64,000 nt of DNA from NCBI GenBank assembly GCA_003254905.1, contig QANU01031401.1, positions 135,679 through 199,678 of the forward strand, given 5' to 3'. Shown piece by piece: positions 36,292-45,913 of this stretch. This DNA comes from Nissolia schottii (lineage: Eukaryota; Streptophyta; Magnoliopsida; Fabales; Fabaceae). The position numbers and the translations under genes were made by a program. The notes below the pieces were generated by a model. The model did no database searches. It had not been told where the DNA came from and saw nothing but the letters and a program-made list of their open reading frames with translations. Numbering within the stretch: position 1 is the first letter of the stretch; each line of letters opens with the position of its first letter.

Positions 36292-36405
36292 GGGCCAATG
36301 CCCAATACTGCTGAACTAGGGCCAATGCCCATACTGCTGAAATATGGCTATATGCCACTTACTGAAAAGGGCTAAATGCCCCAATACTGAAATTGGCTAT
36401 ATGCC
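36292..36405. repeat. GGGCCAATGCCC / GGCTATATGCC repeat in copy D
   Basis: Units of about 26 bp with inverted-repeat cores: GGGCCAATGCCC at 36292 and 36319, GGCTATATGCC near 36346, GGGCTAAATGCCC near 36369 and GGCTATATGCC near 36395, separated by ATACTGCTGAA-like spacers. Confidence 0.75.
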
Positions 36406-37791
36406 ACATGCTGCTGAGGCCGTGATCACGAGAGCCATATGACAAGCCCATTTCAGTAGGTCGGATAGACATGCTGAAGATGGAAGCCCGCCACAGGTGG
36501 TGTCGAGATGGCATACCTGGAGGTGTGCGGTTACCACGCCTATGCATTGTCGTACGGGGGCAAGCTTAGGTGGGGGTACGATACCAGCCCACTGTCGAGG
36601 GGTCCCTAGGGGCACACGGCAGGTGGAAGCCCACCGCAGTGAGGTCAGGACAGTGTCGGCCTATACTGAGGGTGTGAGGTTATTCCGTCATACTAGTGTC
36701 ACAAGGACATTACTATGGTGGGAATAACACCTATGCTGTTATGCTGCTGCATTCTATTATACTGCTGTATTAAGTTATGCTGTGAATTGCTGTTATTCTG
36801 TTATAGTCTGCTGGACATGTTATGCTGCTCATTCTGTCATGGTTATGTTAATGATTCTGTGATACACATTCTGCTGAATTCTGTTATGTTTGTATTCTAC
36901 TGAATTCTGCTATGTCTGCATTGGATGATGTGATGTTTATTCTGATGACTCTGTTCTGCTGAATGTATTCTGATTTCATGCCGTTACTCAATTTAAGTGA
37001 AATGTATATTTCTGCTGTTATGCCGTACCGTCAAGAGCACGCTCGAGACGGTTAAGTATATTCACGAACTGTTAATCAGCACGAGAATGTAGTAAGCAAG
37101 AATAGTTCCCATGTCACATGTTAATGCTGATAAAGCCGTTCAGATAGGCAAGATAATAAATAGTAGGCTGATTAGTATGTATGTTCGCTAGAGATCTCTG
37201 AGCGGCCTGAAGTCCGACATAATCTGATACGAGACTCAGGAACTAAAGTTACTTCCACTGAGAACCTACCGTTCTCATCCCCACTGTTTCATGACTTCAA
37301 GTACCGAAGATGTTTCGTAGTCTGTGAATGCTGATAAGCCGCCACAGCTCCACGAGCGGCCAAGATAGTAGATAGACTTAAAGAGCTGGATGCCAGGATG
37401 TTTGCCAAAGGTCTACTGAGTAGTATTCCAGTAGCCTTGTATTTTGATGTTTCCGGATTCTGTAGATGAGATTGCAGTTTATGTCTATGTTATGTGTAAC
37501 CTACTTATTGTATGTCCAACTATGTGACGGATATGATGGACCACACGAATGTATAATAAATGCTTTATTAATATACTGTTATACGCGTTGTTATATTATT
37601 CTTTTGACGCATGGCTCTATTTTAGTAGTTATCCCATGTGAATGAAAAGATTTAAAATTGGTCCTTACTTTCTTAAGCTACTATTTTCGAAAGATAACAA
37701 TGGACTAGAGTATTCCGACCGAGTAGAGAACAACCTAGTGAGCATTGTTTACTATGTACGGGTAAATAGTTAGCTAGGGTGTTTCATCTGG

Positions 37792-38400
37792 CATCACAAA
37801 CAAGTGGGGTGAGAACCATGCGTTCTCAGTGGGCCTCTATGGGGTTTCTATTTTCTTTTAGCTCGGTCATGATCCAGGCCGCTCAGGAGATCTCTAAGTG
37901 TTGTGCAACTCTACATTTCCTAGTTCATTTTTAGTCTTGCTATCCTGAACGGCTTTATCTAAGTTACTAAGTAATGGGAATATCTAATCTTTACTCTAGG
38001 TAATTAGGGTTACTTATCGAGCTTCTTATTATTCGTCATGTTGTACTTAGGGCTTACTAGGGCTTACTTCCGGACAATTAGTCCAGGCCCTCTTACCCTA
38101 CATACCTCTACATACATACACACATATATACATACCTATTCACATATAGACATTCATTCATAGTCCATGCATGAGGGACCGGGGGTCCTCTTATGCGCCA
38201 TGTGGCTGCATCCTCTTTCGTTCCTTTACTTGTTCGTCCTTTCTCCCTCGTAGTCCGTGGGACCATCGTCCCCGTTCAGCTGCGACCCACTTACTATTAT
38301 CGTCTCGTCGGCAACCGGACAGCGCTCCTTTCCCAAGTAGTAGCTAACCACGAATGCCCGCATGCTCTTTCTCATCAACCGACGATCCGGAGGTGACCAC
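37792..38400 (-). mobile_element. T-family LTR fragment E, right part
   Basis: Continues fragment E after copy D's TCTGG duplication. The block GAGAACC...GTTCTCAGTGGG and the CAGGCCGCTCAGGAGATCTC block match copies A (about 4000-4125) and B (about 14100-14200). The family 5' terminus is missing on the right. Confidence 0.6.
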
Positions 38401-40555
38401 CTACATCGACTAATGACCATAAGAAATTTCAATGTTGACGTTACAAATACTATTAAGTGGCACCAAATATGAATGGGTGCTTCTCGTGACTTGGAAATGT
38501 TAGTTGTGGGTTTACTATTTTTTTAGTTTAGCCATCGTGGTAATTTTTTTGATAATTTTCTCAAGTTAAATTGTTTTTGAAATATCAAAAGTTGTTGTAT
38601 TTTTTCAGTTAATATTGAACTAGTTTACTGGTTTTGACCGATTTCAACAATTTTTATCTAGTTTTTGAGCGAACAGTTTTTGAGGCATGACCAGACCGGT
38701 GTAGTGGCTTATTTTTGGTTAGCTTGGTTTTGGTCCAATCTGATTTAGATAACCATGCCAACAATAGTAGAATTAAAAAAATCATATGCACATGCTAGAC
38801 TAACTGAAATCCTATCAAAGTAACAAAATCTTTTAATTTTTATGTTTGTGGTTGTGATATGACTTGAAAACAGGATATAGACTAAGATGCTAAACATAAC
38901 ATTATGGATGCTTGATTAATTTTAAGGCACCCAAACGCGTAAGTACTCAGCTAAGCTCCAGGTCTCTTCCCTCTGATCATTTAGGTAACACAAGTAGCTA
39001 TCATGGTTGTCCAAGCTGGTATATACTTTCCCTTGTTTCTTCCCCTTAATAATGGATGTCAAATCTTTTGTCTCTTCCTCTTCTTGGATCTGAATTTGAT
39101 GTAGAGTTTCATGACGACACCATCTTACAAACGCTTCTAGTAATAGCAAAATTGAGAGCATTGTAATTGTGGGGGAGATGAGAAGTGTAGGATATATATG
39201 TCAAAGCTCTGCTCTTCACCTTTCTACATGTTTTTGTTATTAAGTTTTAAGGGGGGTTTCTTTTTATTCTTGGAAATTTTTGGATTCCTTGAGAAGTTAA
39301 AACAATCACATAAGAACCATGTTCGTGGGATAGGCCTTAAGAAAATGCTTTGGACGTGAAAATGTTTCATGCAATTCTAGCCTTCCAAGTTTTGTCAAGG
39401 GTAAGCCATCTAAACCTTCAAAGAGTGTTGAACAACCTCATTTGAAAGAGAATAAACAAACCGTGAACGTGCATCTTGTTGGACCATGCTTCTAACAACC
39501 AATATACGGACACTTGGCTTTCGTTTACTGCAATAGATTAAGGACTTTATATTGCTTATGTGAACACACTCAAGCATTTTCTGAAAATTAAGTTTAACTG
39601 CTTTACAAATAACTTTTTTTTTTTCACAAATGGATTTTAAAGAGAAAAAAAAAAGAAATGATGATTCCATCTTCCCATGAGTTGCTACCGCAACTGTGCT
39701 ACAAATTTTTATTATAAACTTCTTTTGTGCTACTTCAAAAATAACGGCGATAATTACGTGAGAAAACTACCCTAAATCTACCCAAAGTATCTCACCACAC
39801 CTACCATTTGGGTTGGTTACTCACAAATTAAAGAACCACTGACCTTATTTTGAAGAAGAAACAACTATGAAATTCTTTGTCCAAATTGGTTAGACTAAAT
39901 TTGGACAAGCAAAACTCAACTTTACTGTCTAGTAAGGAGGGTTTCCCTTACTTGATTGGACTTTGTTCTCAGAGAAATGTTGTTAGTCAAAATATTTTTG
40001 CAAGTATCCTTGATAGAAATTATGGGCAAGTTGAAAGAGATGAATTCCTAGAGTTGATCATCATTCATGTAAGACTTAATTAACATCATGTCAACTTATT
40101 CTCTCAACTCAATTCTAACAAAAAAAATTGATTTCTAGCATTTGTCATTACTACTAATTATTTTTTGGTCCATTTCACTTTTTAGTTAGGAGGGCTTTTT
40201 TGTGCTTATAAAGGGTGCGAATCAAGGACTCATGCCCTACAACATATGTTTTGGTTATAACACAACAAGTTTACAAAAGGACGGAGATCTAGAGCAACAC
40301 TTGTCCAACATCAATCAAGTGATCTTCATAGCACGAATAGGATCTAGAACGAAAATGTCAAAAGTTTCTCTTAAGGAGAATCTCTTGATATTGATTATAT
40401 GATGCACTGAATAAAGTTTTTCAAAAACAAGCATGAAAATCGTTTTTCAAAAAGATTGTTTTGAAAATGGGTTTTGAGAGAAGAGTGCGCTAGAATTTTT
40501 TTTTAACTTATTGGAATAAGGAAATTCTTTCAAAGACCTTTGAATTGGTTATATA
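38401..40555. other. Intergenic DNA with a MITE relic
   Basis: At about 38590-38760 the words TTTTTGAGGCATGACCAG and ACTGGTTTTGACC resemble the inner part of the element in SWC4 intron 7 (about 49990-50110), suggesting an old copy. One small minus-strand open frame is listed separately. Otherwise nothing was recognised. Confidence 0.4.
38922..39161 (-). CDS. Possible small protein, 79 residues, unknown
   Basis: A minus-strand ATG frame encodes a hydrophobic start (MLSILLLLEAFVRW), an acidic stretch (QIQEEEETKD) and a basic one (IKGKKQGK). About 35-40 bp upstream, at about 39190-39201, the minus strand reads CATATATATCC, a plausible TATA box. I recognise no family. Length and composition are compatible with chance, so this is only a candidate. 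Confidence 0.2.
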   Translation of the reverse strand: MLSILLLLEAFVRWCRHETLHQIQIQEEEETKDLTSIIKGKKQGKVYTSLDNHDSYLCYLNDQREETWSLAEYLRVWVP

Positions 40556-40790
40556 TGTAACACCCTAGCTAGCTACTTACGCTTAAGTCATAAACAATGC
40601 TCACTAGTTTGTTACTTCTTGGCTGTATTACTTTTAGTCTTATTTTACTTTCGAAAATATCTTTTAACTGAAAATATGGACCAGTTTAAAAGTTTTTACT
40701 TATTTAATGAAATAGAAAATATGAGCCGCGAGTATAACGATGGATATATATACAAGCGATAAGACATAAAAGAATCAGGGCATCTAACGT
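40556..40790 (-). mobile_element. T-family LTR fragment G (3' terminus)
   Basis: Starts TGTAACACCCTAGCTAGC (40556), the intact inverse of the family 3' end, and continues through ACTTTCGAAAATATC for about 235 bp. It then joins gag sequence of another element. Confidence 0.7.
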
Positions 40791-41077
40791 TACCAGATCA
40801 TGGAACTTAGGCGATAGTGTAAAAAATTGGACTTTATTTCAAAGTCCATGAACGTGTTAGGAAAAACCACACCAGATGGCTCATATGAGTAGTCAGGGGC
40901 CGCTAACTCTCCCCAATTTTGGGTGGGGTTTGCCATTACACCTGCCACAGGAATAGAAGTATCAGTAGCAAAAGGGGGTTCCCTTTGTAGCGTTGTTTCT
41001 CGCCTAATCATTATTAGCGTTAATTCAATCTCTAGATCAAAATCGGCTAAAGTAGGATCAGGCAAGGAGCAAGTCAT
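40790..41077 (-). pseudogene. Athila/Tat-type gypsy gag N-terminus (fragment)
   Basis: A 95-residue minus-strand frame contains DFDLEIELT, LAAPDYSYEPSGVVFP and FEIKSNFLH. It matches the layout of Athila-type gag starts, with an acidic head, an (L/E)(A/Y)APD block and then an FE(I/L)K block. It ends at the junction with fragment G. The primer-binding site and LTR follow in the right order on the minus strand. Confidence 0.6.
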
Positions 41078-41300
41078 ATATAAAAACCAAAAGAAGAAAA
41101 AATATAAATGGAAAACAAAATCAAATGCAATAAATAATAATTTTTTTCTTTCTTTTTCAAAGATAAAGTAGAAGAAAATTAATAATTATAATGAAAATAA
41201 ATTAAATTTTTTTTCAAGTGTAGAAAAATAAAACAACTAAGCTAAAATAAAGTAATGAAAAGAAAAAGAAAAGAAAAGAAAAGGGTTTGGCTAAATTACT

Positions 41301-41318
41301 TTCCCGACAATGATGCCA
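41301..41318 (-). other. Retrotransposon primer-binding site
   Basis: On the minus strand TGGCATCATTGTCGGGAA lies 4 bases inside the LTR end. It resembles the Asp-tRNA-type primer site used by Athila/Tat elements, with several substitutions. It fixes the element as minus-oriented, with this LTR as the 5' LTR. Confidence 0.6.
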
Positions 41319-41322
41319 AATT

Positions 41323-42661
41323 TGACATAGAGATTGTCGCCCATCTCTTTGTCAAATAATTTTAAAAATCAAATCAACCCAATTGGAATGCAATATAGGG
41401 CAAACTCGAGTCATCTCACGAAGAAGCAATTCATAAACCAAATCCAAACACAATTCAATGGGGGGGGTTGTGAGAATTAAGCAAAGATGAATAACAATAA
41501 CTAAGACAATATCCCGCATATGACGTTTCTAGACTAAAGATCAATTATCATCGGTTCCTATAATATTATTCATAAGGGGTGTTGTTTGCTAGTTGAAATC
41601 TCTAATTAACTTGAACAACCTAATTAGATCTAATTAGTTCCCCTAAAGTTCCAAAATCCTAAGCCAATAAACCCTACAATTGTCAAAGTCTATTGACCTA
41701 GAATCAATCCTAACCACAACATGCAATCGCTATATTGCAAATTAGGAAGGGAACAAGCATGAATAAACCTTAAGCACCGAACCTCTAATTGATCCTAATC
41801 TATAATTACCGCATGCAAGATATTAGGAAAACTACTCCTCCATGGGTGGAGGATAAAAGCTTATGGTAATAAATTAAATGCAAAAAATTAAGAATTGAAG
41901 ATAAAAATAAAAACATTAATTAATTCGACGGCGAGAAACGAATAGAGTCGTGCGAGAATCCAAAAACAGTGGCAAAAGCTTCAATGATCCTTAAACTTAA
42001 GAGACTAGAGTAATGGCGCTAACATCAACCTATTGTCGTAGTGAAAAGAGAGATAATAATGTGGAAAACCTAGTCTAAAGGGGTGTCGTCACGAAACTGA
42101 GAGAGAAGACCCTAATTGCGTTCGCCCTATATCTATTTATAACCTCTTGTGTGCTTAAAATTAGGTTTTACGCGTTTTGGGCCTCTACGATCCTGTCTCG
42201 CGCAAGATGCCTTCCAGAATCCAAAGCCTTGCTTTCTGTGTGCTATGTCTCGCGCGAGATGAAATTATGTCTTACATGAGACGCCTTTCGAAATCCCAAT
42301 CCTTACTTTTTGTTTGTTTCAACTCGCGCGAGACACTTGAGACTCCTTACGTCTCGCGCGAGATGCTCCACTAACTCACAATTTGGTCCTTTTCTTCCAT
42401 TCATTACTCCTTTTGCTCTCTTTTTTGCACCAACACTCGATTACCTGTGATTCTAATAACCCAAACACAATATGTTAAACGCATAGGTTACTCGAGACAA
42501 TTAAAAATCATTTAAAACGGTGCTCAGATTATAGATTTCTTAATTATGCTTTTGAAAAGGGAATTATGCGAAACTTATTAATTAACCATCAAAATCACAC
42601 AATTTTGGTATGCAATGTTCAATTACGGATTATAAAGATGTGGGATAAAATCCCTCTATCG
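41323..42661 (-). mobile_element. 5' LTR of a minus-strand Athila/Tat-like element (N type)
   Basis: About 1,339 bp. The right end corresponds to the family start TGATAG (here CGATAG on the minus strand). The interior matches the truncated LTR at 57105-58074, for example CCGCATGCAAGATATTA and CTCCATGG(A/G)TGGAGGATAAA. A minus-strand TATAAATAG is at 42133-42141. A cluster of GTCTCGCGCGAGAC palindromes lies upstream of it in element orientation. Confidence 0.75.
42195..42364. repeat. Palindrome cluster GTCTCGCGCGAGAC
   Basis: Copies centre at 42201, 42253, 42275, 42327 and 42357: GTCTCGCGCAAGAT, GTCTCGCGCGAGAT, GTCTTACATGAGAC, AACTCGCGCGAGAC and GTCTCGCGCGAGAT. Spacings are 52, 22, 52 and 30 bp. 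In element orientation they lie about 55-225 bp upstream of the TATA box. Confidence 0.82.
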
Positions 42662-44395
42662 ATTGCCTATGTGAGAAAGGATCGAAGTGTGAACCATACG
42701 ACGCTTAGAGTTATACCAAGGCCAAAGAAGGGACTTCGAGACCTAGAATTAAGAATATGTTCAAGTCTTCTAAGTCTATAGTTAGGACTATATCTTATTG
42801 GCCAAGTAAAAGACTTAATAACTATTATGTGACCATAAGGTCTTAAATAATTTATTGTGGCTTAAAGCGTGGAAGTACTATAAGTCTATAAGTATGGTTC
42901 AAACGATGCTCTTATGTTTTAGTTAATACTATGCTTACGTTTATGTTGGGATTGTTACATATGCCTATTATGTGATTGTTTATGTTATGCCTATGCCAGG
43001 TAATGACTATTCTTATGCCTATGTTAATGCCCATGATTATGACTATGTTCATGTTTATAAATATGCCTAAGTTATGTCTTTTAGTGAGAGTTTGAATAAT
43101 GTTAAGGCTATAAGCATGCATAAATAAATATATCACAACTCATATAAATAAGTGTGTTATACGATTTTTTAAAAGCAAGTGGAAGACTGTTTAAGTCCTC
43201 AACTAAGGCAACATCCATAAGACATTTTTAAGAATAAGAAAGATGGATTAGGTCCTCAACTGAGGACATATGCATAATACATTTTCAATAACACATTTAT
43301 AGTGATTAAAGACTTCCCTTGGCCAAACACAATAAGTTGGTCACTTTTGTTAATGCATAGGTTGTACGTTGTCTAGAGGAGTCATACCATCCATGTGTAC
43401 TGAAGGGATAATAATCCAAAAGACTTACCAAAATCCAGGGTACTGACCCTATATTGTTGACCTAAGTTAATTATAAAATCTTGAGTCTATTATCCTAAGA
43501 TTCACCTAGTACATTTGATCACGATATTAGTTATCTAGGTGATCTAACCACAACTCCTATATACTGATTTTATCGATATAACTGTATAGCATATGTTACT
43601 ACCAATTATGGAAAGCCTAGTCAAATCCTATTATATCATAACTAAATATATAGGTCTCTACCTAAGCCTACACATGCCAAAAATCACTAAGCATAAATAA
43701 TCAACTGAACTGATTAATTAATAAATTAATTAACTAAATAATTGAATAATTAAATACACAAATAAATAATTAACTAAGCACATAAATAGATAACTACAAC
43801 AAAAAAATGCACAACTAACTCGATTGATGGATCGCTAATGTGGCACATCGTCGATGCACCGGGACCTCAGTCACTTGGAAATGATAACAACTGAGGAGCA
43901 CTGCACTGAGAGCTCTAAGTGGTGTAGTGTTAGCATCTAGATTGGCCAATAACACCACACTATGCGACAACCCATAACTGAAAGAATACTACTACTGTAG
44001 GGTGTTACGTTAGCAAATTGGCATTGCTACAACGAACCGACATCTCCACAACATTACCACTACCAAAGTAGTGGTGGTGGGGCCTACTACCCTAAACCAC
44101 CCTAAAATACTAATAACTTACCCAAAGGGAGGACGTTGTGTCATCACAAAAAGAACTTGAGCAGAAAAGTTTTAACACTGGGTGGAACCTTAGAAGTTCT
44201 GAAGGAATTAGCAATTGTATCTCTGCTTGGGGCTCTCTATTTATAGGAGGAGGATAGCTTCTTCCCCAAGTCACTGCTGTGGCGCTAGGGTTTTCTGAAT
44301 TTTTTGTGTCGCTACAACGCGTTGCATGGCTCGTGTCACTGCAACTCGCTAGGGGCACTGCAACACCCTTTCGAAGATAGGGTCATCACCAATTG
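42662..44395. other. Intergenic DNA
   Basis: No gene recognised. The part at 43800-44370 is GC-richer and looks LTR-like, with TCTATTTATAGG at 44228-44239 and a lone CAACGCGTTG palindrome at about 44315, but I found no termini. Confidence 0.35.
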
Positions 44396-44690
44396 TTAGC
44401 TATCCAATTTGACTTGCAGGTAGCATAGGAGTATGGTTATCACCACATTTGGTGTGAGAATGATTCTTCCGAGGCTATTCAATTAATTCTGGGTATGGAT
44501 TCACATCATACTTTCCTTACCATCATCAAAGATATTAAGGATTGATTTGCTAAAGAGGGAGAGGTTTGTATTTCTCATGTTCTTCGGGTAGAGAACTCAT
44601 GTTTAATTTTCTTGCTAAAGAGGGGCAACAATGGATAGTTGTTTCTAAATTATGGAAGCATTGCCTCATATGCTACAGTCCCTCTTGAGC
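44396..44690 (+). pseudogene. LINE RNase H remnant
   Basis: The + strand reads ENDSSEAIQLILGMDSHH, then a stop, then ISHVLRVENSCLIF. These are the same RVT_3-type blocks as the remnant at 16441-16772 (ESDSLEA and ISHV motifs), but with stops and frame changes. Confidence 0.6.
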
Positions 44691-45243
44691 GATGATTATA
44701 AAGGAACTTGGTCCCTGAGATTTTAGTTTGCATTTTTTTTTTCAATTCTCAGATGTACCAAAAAAATATTTAAAATTGGTAGCAAGTTTCTGTTTTGAAC
44801 CATAGATAACATTCATTGACAAATGGATGGTTAGCAACAACATGTGTGACCACCATACACCATTTATTTATGTAAGGTACATCAAAAACTGTAATTGTCG
44901 CGGATCATTTTCGACTCTACCTTTTTCTTACATTATAAAATAGTTAATAGATATAGATAGACAGTAGAAGGGAGGATTGTTGTCCAAAAGAAAAAGGTAA
45001 TGTTAATTCAAACAATAAAATTGGATAATAATATATCAACAATATACAAAATACAATAAAAAGTAATTGCACCTGAGTTTCATATAATTATTATACTCTA
45101 CAACAATTTTATCTTCTTAACAATTTACAACAAATTTGTAAATTGTTCGTGTATTATCGAATTTTGTTGTTTAAGTAGCATTTAGAATAAATGCTAAGAT
45201 TACAACATATACGTAGTGAAAGTTTATCTTTGCCGAGGAGTAA
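44691..45243. other. Intergenic DNA upstream of SWC4
   Basis: AT-rich, with nothing recognised. Confidence 0.35.
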
Positions 45244-45647
45244 GGCGGTCAAAATGGGCGGGCCCACCCGTTTGTGGTCCGCGGGCTTAAACGGGCTCCC
45301 GTTAGCCCGTTTATTTTTTTTAAATTTTTTTTAAAAATTAAAAAATATTATTTAAAAAATTCACAGGATGGTCCGCGGGCCTAAACTGGCTCCAGCTAGT
45401 CAGTTTATTTTTTTATAAAAAAATTCAAAAAAATTCAAAAAAATTTAAAAAAATAAAAAAAATTAAAAAAATTCACGGGCTCACAAACCGGTCCACGGGC
45501 CAAACGGGCCGGACCTAAACGGGCGGACTTAAAACGGGTCGGTCTAATTTTTTTAAAATTTTTGCGGACCTAATTTTTACATGTAAAGTTTGTCAATTTA
45601 ACCGGATAAACGGACCCGATAAACGGACCACGCCCACTTTCACAGCC
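45244..45647. mobile_element. Putative MITE in the SWC4 promoter
   Basis: A 404-bp block with imperfect terminal inverse GGCGGTCAAAATGGGCGG (left) and GGCTGTGAAAGTGGGCGTGG (inverse of the right end). The interior alternates GC-rich words (GGTCCGCGGGC, AAACGGGC) with long A/T runs and is partly repeated twice. No clean target duplication was found, so the exact ends are uncertain. It ends about 265 bp before the SWC4 start codon. Confidence 0.55.
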
Positions 45648-45878
45648 ATACGGAGGAGCTTATCACATGCCAGCACAGTCACACAGATAAATACAGTACA
45701 GTAGCAGGGTAAAGCACGTTATTCCTCCCGCTCAAAAGCCTCAAAAACTTTGGCGCTCGGATCCAAGCAGAAGACGAATAGAAGGCTGATACACTTAGTC
45801 CTAAACCCTATACATAACTTACTTGCGGCAGCGATTGTGAGTTTGGAATTCTAGGCTAATACGCCCTAGACATTCTCT

Positions 45879-45906
45879 GTGTGTGTGTGTGTGTGGGGGG
45901 GGGGGG
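45879..45906 (+). repeat. (GT)8 microsatellite plus a run of twelve G, just before the SWC4 ATG
   Basis: GT repeats at 45879-45894 run directly into twelve consecutive G at 45895-45906. The ATG is at 45914, so the run should lie in the 5' leader. Both tracts are prone to length change. Confidence 0.85.
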
Positions 45907-45913
45907 AGCTGCA

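Larger units (their letters stand above)
34494..37786 (+). mobile_element. T-family LTR copy D (solo LTR nested in fragment E)
   Basis: Starts TGTAACATCCCGAC (34494) and ends TAGCTAGGGTGTTTCA (37786), with exact TCTGG duplications at 34489-34493 and 37787-37791; 3,293 bp. No coding region or second LTR. It contains the richest palindrome cluster of the window (35672-35951), a second palindrome-bearing repeat (36292-36405), and the inverse of copy B's array. Confidence 0.9.

Noticed and set aside
36359..36727. Frames on both strands in copy D
   Set aside because: They follow the array shared with copy B (14455-14735) and have no domain.
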